Part shown: positions 1 through 7,105 of the stretch, in pieces
How positions within the stretch are numbered: position 1 is the stretch's first letter
How the letters are laid out: each line of letters starts with the position of its first letter
Source of the DNA: DASYQD01 sp963846495
Lineage (GTDB): Bacteria; Acidobacteriota; Thermoanaerobaculia; Multivoradales; JAIOJS01
Assembly (NCBI GenBank): GCA_963846495.1
Contig: CAWJWP010000016.1
Location: forward strand, 248,001-312,000
Reading direction: 5' to 3'
DNA: 64,000 bases
Program-made: the position numbers and the translations under genes
Notes under the pieces: generated by a model
Databases searched by the model: none
What the model saw: only the letters and a program-made list of their open reading frames with translations
What the model was told of the DNA's origin: nothing

Positions 1-432
1 CTTCGGAGCGCTGGCGGTGCTGGAGAAGGTCGCCGCGCGCTCCGCGGCGCCCTCTGAGACACGCGCCCGCGTCTCCGCCGACATGCCCTCGCCCGGCCGT
101 ATGAGGTTGACGAGCACGAGGCCGAGCAGCACGGCGATGCTCGACACCACGATCGTGTAGGCGAGCGTCTTCAGACCGACGCGGCCGAGCCCGCGCACGT
201 CGCCGAGCCCCGCCACGCCGAGCGCCAGTGCCGAGAAGATGAGCGGCAGCACCAGCATGAAGAGCAGCCGCAGGAAGATCTGCCCCACCGGCTGGGAGAC
301 ATACTTGACGAAGCCGTCGAGAGTGATGAAGCCAAAGAGCGTCCACCCGCGCGCGAAGAGGTAGGCGAGCACGCCGCCACCGGCGCCGATAACGCCGCCG
401 ATCAACATGCGGGTATGGAGCGGGATGCGCAC
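1..432 (-). CDS. Dicarboxylate/amino acid:cation symporter, N-terminal part (runs off the window)
   Basis: Inner-membrane secondary transporter of the DAACS (GltP/DctA) family, which moves dicarboxylates or acidic amino acids with Na+ or H+. Only the first 136-144 codons are in the window. Visible are a first membrane segment (GGVIGAGGGVLAYLFARG), then the family hallmark LVLPLIFSALALGVAGLGD followed by LGRVGLKTLAYTIVV and a third hydrophobic segment. GTG at 432 gives an N-terminus VRIPLHTRMLIG that resembles family N-termini; ATG at 408 is the alternative and no clear ribosome site decides. The family assignment is firm, the substrate is not knowable from this fragment. Confidence 0.82.
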   Translation of the reverse strand, partial: MRIPLHTRMLIGGVIGAGGGVLAYLFARGWTLFGFITLDGFVKYVSQPVGQIFLRLLFMLVLPLIFSALALGVAGLGDVRGLGRVGLKTLAYTIVVSSIAVLLGLVLVNLIRPGEGMSAETRARVSEGAAERAATFSSTASAPK

Positions 433-563
433 CGCTGCGGAGTATGTCGAGGGGCGCTGCCGGTGACAAGCGCGGCGCCGTCAACGGTTCGCGAGCCGTG
501 GCGACGCGGCTGTCATGCGGCGCGGCCACTGCGCCACGCATCGCTCCGCTTAGGATGTGCGCC

Positions 564-1139
564 GTGTTGCCGGACCCGCGCTGCAAGATCGCCTTCATCG
601 GCAGCCACGGCGTGGGCAAGACGACGCTCGCCTTCGGGCTGGCGTCGCGGCTCAAGGCGCGCGACGTCTCGCTCGAGGTGGTGCACGAGGTGGCGCGCCG
701 CTGCCCGCTGCCGATCAACGAGGAGACGAGCGTCGCCGCGCAGTCGTGGATCCTCCACTCGCAAGTAGCCGAGGAGCTCGTCGCGGCGGCGCGCTATCCG
801 GTCGTGCTCTGCGACCGCAGCGTGCTCGACAACTACGTCTACCTGCTGCTGTCCGCCGGCGAGCGCGAGCCCGAATCGTTACGCCGGCTGGTCGACGACT
901 GGATGGCGACCTACCAGCTGCTCGTCCACGTGCCGATCGTCGGCCGCCTGCAGCCCGACGGCGTGCGCGCCGCCGATCCCGCCTTCCAGCGTCTCGTCGA
1001 CGAGCGGCTCGACCGCGAGCTCGAGCGGCGCGGGCTCGTCCCGCTGCGGCTCGATGCCGACGCGCGCGAGGGTTGGGGCGAAGCCGTCGAAGCGGCGGCC
1101 TGGGACGTCGTGCGGCCGGCGCAGATGCCGCTGCTCTGA
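564..1139 (+). CDS. P-loop NTPase, AAA_28/nicotinamide-riboside-kinase-like
   Basis: Small soluble ATP-binding protein of 191 residues. A Walker A motif (GSHGVGKTTL) lies at residues 13-22, followed by a VVLCDRSVLDN segment that fits a kinase-type Walker B/catalytic Asp, and a HVPIV strand. This is the AAA_28 type found in small-metabolite kinases and NadR-like proteins; the substrate is unknown. I choose GTG 564 because a -10-like TAGGAT (551-556) sits exactly seven bases before it, the spacing seen at other apparently leaderless genes here. ATG 555 (inside the -10) is in frame but less likely. It is transcribed divergently from the symporter. Confidence 0.75.
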   Translation: MLPDPRCKIAFIGSHGVGKTTLAFGLASRLKARDVSLEVVHEVARRCPLPINEETSVAAQSWILHSQVAEELVAAARYPVVLCDRSVLDNYVYLLLSAGEREPESLRRLVDDWMATYQLLVHVPIVGRLQPDGVRAADPAFQRLVDERLDRELERRGLVPLRLDADAREGWGEAVEAAAWDVVRPAQMPLL

Positions 1140-1236
1140 CGCTGCGATAGCCTTCGCCCTTCCCCTCGTCGATCCGCCGCGTCTGCCGCTCCGTAGAGCG
1201 GCTGTCCACTCACTTACGGTCTCGCCAGGAGGAGCC

Positions 1237-2058
1237 ATGAGCCACCGCATCCCCCGTCTCGTCCTCGCCGCCGCCGCGGCCACCGTCGTCGCCCTCGCCG
1301 CCACCGCCTCGACCGCCTCGGCCGGCGCGCACATGGAGGCCAAGGCGCCGCAGATGTTCGTCATCCACACCGAGCACGCGGTGCCGTCGAAGGTCGCCGA
1401 GTTCGAAGCGACGACGAAGGAGTTCGTCGCTCTCGTGCAAGCCAACCGCTCCGCGATGCCGACCTTCGCCTTCACCGCCCTGCAGGGCGAGGACCTCTCC
1501 TACTCGTTCGTCACGCCGATCAAGAACCTCGCCGACGCCGACGTCATCTACGCCGGCTTCGAGGCGCTGGGGAAGGCCGCCGGCGAGCGCTTCGTCGAGC
1601 TCATGCGGCGAGCCGGCGCCACCTACACGAGCGTCGACGAGGCCGCCTTCGTCGAGGTGCCGGAGGCGTCGTACTGGCCGGCCGGCGCGGAGGTGACGCC
1701 GATGAACGCGGGCTATTACCAGCTCGACCTCTACCGCCCGATGCCGGGCATGGACATGGAGGCGGCGCAGGTCGCGGCCGGGTGGAAGCAGCTCTTCGAG
1801 AGCAAGAAGGTGCCCTACGGCTACAGCGTCTTCCGCTTGGTGCTGGGCAGCGACGGACCGCTGTGGGTGGTGAGCACGCCGGCCAAAGACCCCGCCAACC
1901 TGGCGGCGATCGCAGAGGGCGCGAGGAAGGCGATCGGCGAGGAGGCGTGGCGCGCGCAGCTCGCGAAGACGATGGCGATCTCGCGCAGCTTCGAGACCAA
2001 GCGCTACTGGGTGCGGCGCGACCTCTCGCTGGCGCCTCCCGCAGCCGCCGGCAAGTGA
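1237..2058 (+). CDS. Secreted protein of unknown function
   Basis: 273 residues with a clear Sec signal peptide (n-region MSHRIPR, alanine/valine-rich core, cleavage near ASAGA). A strong ribosome site (AGGAGG) precedes the ATG. The mature part has alternating beta/alpha character with two similar halves: a first half starting MFVIHTEHAVPSKVAEFEAT and a second starting YYQLDLYRPMPGMD. This looks like a duplicated ferredoxin-like (antibiotic-monooxygenase/Dabb-like) fold, which is inference from pattern only. No catalytic residues can be named. It stands alone between the NTPase and malQ, with a strong hairpin after its stop. Confidence 0.75.
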   Translation: MSHRIPRLVLAAAAATVVALAATASTASAGAHMEAKAPQMFVIHTEHAVPSKVAEFEATTKEFVALVQANRSAMPTFAFTALQGEDLSYSFVTPIKNLADADVIYAGFEALGKAAGERFVELMRRAGATYTSVDEAAFVEVPEASYWPAGAEVTPMNAGYYQLDLYRPMPGMDMEAAQVAAGWKQLFESKKVPYGYSVFRLVLGSDGPLWVVSTPAKDPANLAAIAEGARKAIGEEAWRAQLAKTMAISRSFETKRYWVRRDLSLAPPAAAGK

Positions 2059-2104
2059 CGCACGCGACGGCACGGCGGCGGACTTTCGCGTAGGCTCTCG
2101 CCGA

Positions 2105-2136
2105 CACCGCGCCGCGACTTCGGTTGCGGCGCGGTG
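2105..2136 (+). terminator. Stem-loop after the secreted protein gene
   Basis: An 11-base-pair perfect stem (CACCGCGCCGC pairing with GCGGCGCGGTG) with a ten-base loop. There is no T-run after it, so it may be a weak or factor-assisted terminator rather than a classical one. A TTG that could open the malQ frame further upstream lies immediately after the stem. Confidence 0.45.
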
Positions 2137-2170
2137 CTTGCACGAGCGCCGACCCCGAACGCGAGCCGCC

Positions 2171-3761
2171 ATGCCGTCGACCGCCAAACGTAGAGCCGGG
2201 CTGCTCCTCCACCCCACCTCGCTGCCGGGACGCTTCGGCGTCGGCGACATCGGGCCGGGGGCGGAGGCTTTCGTCGCCTGGGTGGAGGCGGCGGGCATCA
2301 GCGTCTGGCAGGTGCTGCCGCTGCATCCGCCGGGGCAGGGGAACTCGCCATACACGGCGCTCTCGGCCTTCGCCGGCGACCCGCTGCTCGTCTCGCCCGA
2401 CCGGCTGGTCGAGGACGGGCTGCTGCCCGCCTCCGCAGTCGCCTCGCCGCCGTCGTTCGCCGCCGACCGCGTCGACTTCGCGGCGGCCGGCGCCTGGAAG
2501 GACGCGCTCCTGCGCGAGGCATGGGCGCGCTTCCGCCGCGCCGGCGAGCCGGCGCTGCGCGACCGCTTCCGCTCCTTCGCCGCCGACGCGCGGCACGCGG
2601 TGTGGCTCGGCGACTGGGAGCTCTACCGCGCGCTCAAGGACCGTCACGGCGGCGCGCCCTGGTACGCGTGGCCGGCGCCGCTGGTGCGCCGCGAACCGGA
2701 AGCGCTCGAGGAAGCGCGACGCGAGCTGCTCGTCGAGACGGCCTACCACCGCTTCGTGCAGTTCCTCTTCTTCCACCAGTGGTCGCGGCTGCGCGGCGCC
2801 GCGGCGCGCGCCGGCATCCGCCTGCTCGGCGACCTGCCGATCTACGTCGCGCACGACAGCGCCGACGTGTGGGCGCACCAGGAGCTGTTCGACCTCGACG
2901 ACCAGGGGCAGCCGCGCCACGTCGCCGGCGTGCCGCCCGACTACTTCAGCCCCACCGGCCAGCGTTGGGGCAACCCGCTCTACCGCTGGGACCGCATGGC
3001 CGCCGACGGCTACGCCTGGTGGATCGAGCGGCTGCGCGGCAGCCTCGAGCTCACCGACCTCGCGCGCATCGACCACTTCCGCGCCTTCGCCGCCTACTGG
3101 CGCGTGCCGGCGAGCGAGCCGACGGCGCTCAACGGCGAGTGGGTCGAGGGCCCCGGGCTGACGTTCTTCACCGCCCTGCGGCGCGGCCTCGGCGGCTTGC
3201 CGATCATCGCCGAGGACCTCGGCGTCATCACCGACGACGTCGAGGCGTTGCGCGACCGCGCCGGCCTGCCGGGCATGAAGGTGCTGCAGTTCGCCTTCGA
3301 CGAGGAGGACAGCTCGCACCTGCCGCACCGCCATCCGCAGCGCTCGGTCGTCTACACCGGCACCCACGACAACGACACCACCGTGGGCTGGTTCGCGAAG
3401 CTGAGCGTCGAGGCGCGGCAGCGCTTCGCCGACTACCTCGGCCACGACCGCGAGGGGCCGCACTGGCAGCTCATCCGCGCCGCCTTCACCTCGCCGAGCC
3501 TGCTGGCGATCGTGCCGATGCAGGACGTGCTCGGGCTCGGCACCGAGGCGCGCATGAACGTGCCCGGCCGCGCCGAGGGGAACTGGTCGTGGCGCGTGCC
3601 GCCGGGCCTGCCGCGCGGCGACGAGCCGGCGCGGCTTGCGGAAGCTGGTGGTCGTCAGCGGCCGGCTGCCGCGCGAGCAGCGGGCGGATGCGGAAGGCGC
3701 GGCCGACGCGCCCGCCGCGGCGGCGGCCGAGCGCGAGCACGCGCGCCCGCGCGGCGCCTGA
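2171..3761 (+). CDS. malQ: 4-alpha-glucanotransferase (amylomaltase), apparent +1 frame break near the 3' end
   Basis: Glycoside hydrolase family 77 enzyme that disproportionates maltodextrins in glycogen/maltose metabolism. Family features in order: N-terminal GLLLHPTSLPGRFGVGD, SPYTALSAFAGDP, nucleophile region LARIDHFRAF, acid/base region IIAEDLGVITDDVEAL, and TGTHDNDTTVGW. The C-terminus should read NWSWRVPPGL...ARLRKLVVVSGRLPREQ, but that needs a switch of frame: at 3635-3638 the sequence has CTTG where CTG is expected, one base too many. Read with the shift the protein is about 530 residues and ends at the TGA at 3759-3761; without it the frame runs on as meaningless Arg/Ala-rich sequence. 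ATG 2171 fits family N-termini better than the TTG at 2138. Confidence 0.88.
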
Positions 3762-3886
3762 GCGGCGATCGCGGGTCGCATCGCTGCGTCACGCAGCCCG
3801 CGACGCGGTTGCTTGGGCACACAGGCGCGGGCGACCGGCGCCGACTTGATTCCGCCGCCCCCGCGAGGACGCGGGGTCGGCTCCAC

Positions 3887-3925
3887 GACGTCGGGACTCG
3901 CCGTTGGCTCGCCCCTCTGGTTGCG
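3887..3925 (+). repeat. Dispersed repeat family B, copy 1
   Basis: Contains the core CTCGCCGTTGGCTCGCC followed by CCTCTGGTT. The same sequence, with one or two changes, recurs at 24844-24870 and inverted at 50012-50049. This copy and the 50 kb copy also share the preceding GACGTCGGG. It lies directly upstream of the RidA-like gene, ending next to that gene's presumed -10. Confidence 0.75.
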
Positions 3926-3938
3926 ACAGAATCGCGCC

Positions 3939-4334
3939 GTGAGCGAGCGCGTCCGTTCCGGTTCTCCCTACGAGCAGCGCTACGGCTTCTGCCGCGCGCT
4001 CAAGCGCGGGCGGCGCGTCGAGGTCGCCGGCACGGCGCCCATCCCGCGCCCCGGCGAGCCGCTGGCGAGCGACGCCTACCGCCAGATGCTCCGCTGCGGC
4101 GAGATCGCCGCCGAGGCGCTGGCCAAGCTCGGCGCGCGGCCGCAGGACGTCGTGCGCACGCGCATGTACATCGTCGACCCGGCCGACGCTGACGACGTAG
4201 GGCGCGCCCACGGCGAGCTCTTCGGCGCCGCCGAGCCGGTGGCGACGATGGTCGTCGTGCGGCTGCTCGATCCCGGCTGGAAGGTCGAGCTCGAGGTCGA
4301 AGCGGAGCTCGGATCGCCGGAACAGGTCTACTGA
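3939..4334 (+). CDS. RidA/YjgF/UK114 family protein
   Basis: 131-residue cytoplasmic protein of the Rid family, whose archetype RidA hydrolyses reactive enamine/imine intermediates from PLP enzymes. Seen here: YEQRYGFCRALKRGRRVEVAGTAP (beta hairpin, shown in part), the central MLRCGEIAAEALAKLGARPQDVVRTRMYI helix-strand region and VATMVVVRLLDPGWKVELEVEAE at the end. The usual Arg of the active site (R in VRTRMYIVD) is present. GTG 3939 lies six bases after CAGAAT, so it may be leaderless. This branch (COG0251-like, annotated often as 'RidA family') may not share RidA's exact substrate. Confidence 0.85.
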   Translation: MSERVRSGSPYEQRYGFCRALKRGRRVEVAGTAPIPRPGEPLASDAYRQMLRCGEIAAEALAKLGARPQDVVRTRMYIVDPADADDVGRAHGELFGAAEPVATMVVVRLLDPGWKVELEVEAELGSPEQVY

Positions 4335-4362
4335 CGTCGCGCAGCGAAGCGAGGTATCCCTT

Positions 4363-4926
4363 ATGTCCGAAGCCATCGCCACGTCGCCGTTCGCCAACTC
4401 CGCCGCCGAGGCCAAGGACGCCGGCGCCAGCGCCGGCTACGTGCGCGCGCTCCTCGACCTGCTCGGCGATCGCGATCCCTTCGCGGTGCTCGAAGAGACG
4501 CCGCAGCGCATCGAAGCCATCGCCGCCGGGCTCGACGACGAGCGCCTGCGCCGGCCCGAGCGGCCGGGCAAGTGGTCGATCGCCGAGGTCGTCGCCCACC
4601 TCGCCGACAGCGAGCTGGTGATGGGCTACCGCTTCCGCCGCATCCTCGCCGACGACCGCCCGCCGATCACCGGCTACGACCAGGACCAATGGGCGCAGCG
4701 GCTGCGCTATCGCGACGCCCGGCTCGACGACTCGCTGGCGCAGCTCCGTGCGCTGCGCATCGCCAACGTGCGGCTCATTCGCAACGCCACGCCGGAGGAG
4801 CTGCAGCGCGTCGGCCTGCACAGCGAGCGCGGCGAGGAATCGGCCGCGCACCTGCGCACGCTATGGGCGGCGCACGACCTCGTGCACCTGCGCCAGATCG
4901 AGCGCATCAAAGCCGCCGTCGGCTGA
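4363..4926 (+). CDS. DinB superfamily protein
   Basis: 187-residue four-helix-bundle protein of the DinB/YfiT-like superfamily, metal-binding proteins that include thiol transferases. The three expected histidine positions are visible in VVAHLADSEL, near RVGLHSERGEE, and in HDLVHLRQIERIK at the C-terminus. GKWSIAEVVAHL is the family signature. A GAGG element precedes the ATG. It follows the RidA-like gene by 28 bases and could be cotranscribed. Its 3' end overlaps the convergent TetR gene by 20 bases. Biochemical role unknown. Confidence 0.83.
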   Translation: MSEAIATSPFANSAAEAKDAGASAGYVRALLDLLGDRDPFAVLEETPQRIEAIAAGLDDERLRRPERPGKWSIAEVVAHLADSELVMGYRFRRILADDRPPITGYDQDQWAQRLRYRDARLDDSLAQLRALRIANVRLIRNATPEELQRVGLHSERGEESAAHLRTLWAAHDLVHLRQIERIKAAVG

Positions 4927-5533
4927 GGGAGCGGCGGCGGCCGGCACGCGCCGGCCGATAGGGAGCGAGCAGCGTCCGTAGGTCGCGCCGCACCCAGTCG
5001 GCCAGCTCGCCTTCACCTTCGACCGCCCAGGTGAGCACCGAGCCCTCGAGCGCCGCCTGCAATGCGGCGGCGAGCCGCCGCGGCTGGCACCCTACGAGCT
5101 CGCCGGCGGCCACCGCATCGGCGAGCAGCGCCGCGATGCCGACTCGCATCCCGCGCGCCGCCTCGCGCGCGTGGCGGCGAAACTCGGGGTCGGCGACGTC
5201 GCCGCGCAGGAAGGCGAGGGTGTTGGCGACCTGGTCGGCGCTCGTGCCCATGACCTCCATGCACTCGGCGAGACCGAGGAGCGCCGCCGTCGGGCTACGG
5301 TGACGGGCACGCAGCCCCGGGAAGATGAAGTCGGCACCGCCGGCGGCATCCGCTGCCGCCGCCAGCAGCAGCGCCCGCTTGGAGCCGAAGCGCTGCACCA
5401 GCGCCGCCGGCGAAATGCCCGCCTCGGCGGCGACGTCGGCGAGGGTGAGCCGCGCCGGCCCCAGCCGGGCGATGGCGCGGAAGGCTGCTTTGAGGATGTC
5501 CTCGTCCGAGGCCTGGCGCGGGCGCGGGCTCAT
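4907..5533 (-). CDS. TetR-family transcriptional regulator
   Basis: 208 residues. The N-terminal helix-turn-helix is clear (DILKAAFRAIARLGPARLTL then VAAEAGISPAALVQRFGSKR), and the C-terminal ligand/dimer domain is helical with no recognised ligand. It is divergent from the DHFR-like reductase gene at 5641, and the 107 bases between them hold a near-perfect 14-base inverted repeat, so this regulator very likely controls itself and the reductase. ATG 5533 lies six bases after TAAGAT on the same strand, suggesting leaderless transcription. Confidence 0.9.
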   Translation of the reverse strand: MSPRPRQASDEDILKAAFRAIARLGPARLTLADVAAEAGISPAALVQRFGSKRALLLAAAADAAGGADFIFPGLRARHRSPTAALLGLAECMEVMGTSADQVANTLAFLRGDVADPEFRRHAREAARGMRVGIAALLADAVAAGELVGCQPRRLAAALQAALEGSVLTWAVEGEGELADWVRRDLRTLLAPYRPARAGRRRSLSRRRL

Positions 5534-5566
5534 GGCGGGATCTTAGACCAGCGTCAGCTCGATTTG

Positions 5567-5609
5567 TTAACCGCCATTCACCTATCGCTTGATTATGAAT
5601 GGCCGTTAA
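5567..5609. promoter_or_regulatory. Probable TetR operator between divergent regulator and reductase genes
   Basis: Left arm TTAACCGCCATTCA (5567-5580) and right arm TGAATGGCCGTTAA (5596-5609) are inverted repeats matching at 13 of 14 positions with a 15-base spacer. It is the only AT-rich patch for some distance and sits between the two start codons. That position and symmetry fit binding of the adjacent TetR protein. The pairing is directly seen; the binding protein is inference. Confidence 0.75.
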
Positions 5610-5640
5610 GTTATCCTCCGACGGCAACAGGAGGTGAGCC

Positions 5641-6300
5641 ATGCGACGACTGCGTTACCAGGTGGCGGCCAGCCTCGACGGCTACATCGCCGGGCCGCAG
5701 GGAGAGGCCGATTGGATCGTGATCGACCCCGAGCTCGACTTCGCGGCCCTCTTCGCGCAGTTCGACACCCTGCTCATGGGCCGCAAGACCTTCGCCACCG
5801 TGGGCAGCGGTGGCGGTGGCATGTCGGGCAACATGCGCACCGTTGTCGTCTCGCGTACGCTGAAGCCGGCGAGCCACCCGCGCGTCACCCTCATCGGCGG
5901 CGACCTCGCCGACGAGGTCCGCGCCCTCAAAGCCGAGCCCGGCAGGGACATCTGGCTCTTCGGCGGCGGCGAGCTGTTCCGCAGCCTGCTCGCGCTCGGT
6001 CTCGTCGACACCGTCGAGGTGGCGCTCATCCCGGTGCTCCTCGGCGGCGGCATCCCGCTGCTGCCGTCGTCGGCGGAGCGCGCCAAGCTCGCGCTCACCG
6101 GCCACCGCGTCTACGGCCGCACCGGCACCGTGCTGCTCGAGTACGCGGTCGAGAAGGCGAAGCGGCGCGCCGCTAGCGCGAAGCGAGGAACTTCGACTGG
6201 TACTGGCGGCGCAGCTCGGCCTGCAGGCCGTCGTCGAGCCAGCGCTCGATCGCCTGCCGGTACTCGCGCGTCGGGCGCTCGACGAGCAGCGCGCGGTTGA
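5641..6300 (+). CDS. Dihydrofolate-reductase-family (RibD C-terminal-like) reductase
   Basis: NAD(P)H-dependent reductase fold shared with DHFR and the RibD C-terminal domain. Visible: MRRLRYQVAASLDGYIAGP, FDTLLMGRKTFATVG, DIWLFGGGELFRSLL and a closing IPLLP segment. A strong AGGAGG site precedes the ATG. These proteins are often stand-alone and TetR-regulated; true substrates are mostly unknown. The family domain ends near residue 178, but the frame continues to residue 219 with a basic, low-complexity tail lying antisense over the end of the neighbouring gene. That tail is probably an artefact or a recent extension. Confidence 0.85.
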   Translation: MRRLRYQVAASLDGYIAGPQGEADWIVIDPELDFAALFAQFDTLLMGRKTFATVGSGGGGMSGNMRTVVVSRTLKPASHPRVTLIGGDLADEVRALKAEPGRDIWLFGGGELFRSLLALGLVDTVEVALIPVLLGGGIPLLPSSAERAKLALTGHRVYGRTGTVLLEYAVEKAKRRAASAKRGTSTGTGGAARPAGRRRASARSPAGTRASGARRAARG

Positions 6301-7042
6301 CCTGCGCGATCACGCCGCGCCCCCAGGCGGTGCGCGGGCAGACGACGTGGGCGAAGGTGAAGTCGGGCAGCTCGGTGAGCCGCAGGCTCACCACCTGTGA
6401 CTCGACGCCGCGCTCGCGCGCCACGTAGAGCGCCTCGTACGGATAGCCGATCACGTAGTCGACGCTCCCCCTCATCAGCATGTCGAAGAGGCCGCGGTAG
6501 ATGTCGTCGCCGTGGCGCCAGTAGACGTGCGGGCTGCCCTTGGTGCGCTCGAGCAGGCGGTCGAGGGTCGGCCCGTACGAGCGCCCCACCGCCACCGGCA
6601 CGCGCAGGTTCTGATTGGCGAGCAGCTTGGCGAGCGACACCGCGCCGGGCGCGCCGCCGGTGAGCCGCGCGACGTTCTCGCGCTTCACGGTGACGCCGTT
6701 GGGCGGCAGCAGCAGGTCGGGCAGCGAGAACTCCATCACCCGCTCGCGCTCGGCGGTCTTGATGTAGGCGGCCGTGCAGACGTGGTCGCCGGCCTTCATG
6801 CGGGTCATGATCGTCGCCGGCTCGGCGAGCTCCTCGCGGTGCGTGTAGCCGGTGAGGTGGCGCTGCAGGAGGTGCGTCACCGCGTCGGCGATCCCCTTCC
6901 CGCGTTCCTTGCCCTCGTGGATGAAGAAGGGCGGGAACTCCATGGTGAGCCAGGTGATCTCGTCAGCCGCCGCGGGAGCGGCGGCGAGGAGCACGGCGGC
7001 GGCGAGCGCGAGCAGGATCGAGTGGAGCGCGGCAGGGCGCAT
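6173..7042 (-). CDS. Periplasmic solute-binding protein (SBP_bac_3-like, TIGR02285-like)
   Basis: 289 residues with a signal peptide (hydrophobic LLALAAAVLLAAAPAAA). The mature part starts DEITWLTMEFPPFFIHEGKE, as in family-3 solute-binding proteins of the TIGR02285 group, and contains MKAGDHVCTAAYIKTAERE, a segment typical of that group, and a C-terminal RQYQSKF. There is no neighbouring ABC permease, so it is an orphan and may act as a sensor input or a transporter partner encoded elsewhere. GGAGAG precedes the ATG. Its last 128 bases overlap the convergent reductase frame. Confidence 0.78.
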   Translation of the reverse strand: MRPAALHSILLALAAAVLLAAAPAAADEITWLTMEFPPFFIHEGKERGKGIADAVTHLLQRHLTGYTHREELAEPATIMTRMKAGDHVCTAAYIKTAERERVMEFSLPDLLLPPNGVTVKRENVARLTGGAPGAVSLAKLLANQNLRVPVAVGRSYGPTLDRLLERTKGSPHVYWRHGDDIYRGLFDMLMRGSVDYVIGYPYEALYVARERGVESQVVSLRLTELPDFTFAHVVCPRTAWGRGVIAQVNRALLVERPTREYRQAIERWLDDGLQAELRRQYQSKFLASR

Positions 7043-7105
7043 CGGCTCTCCGGCGAGGCGAGATGCCGAGTATTCCCACGGCTCTCGCCGCGCTCGGCTG
7101 TGGCT

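Noticed and set aside
1601..3886. 761-codon minus-strand open frame across malQ and the secreted protein
   Set aside because: Antisense shadow; malQ motifs on the plus strand are unmistakable.
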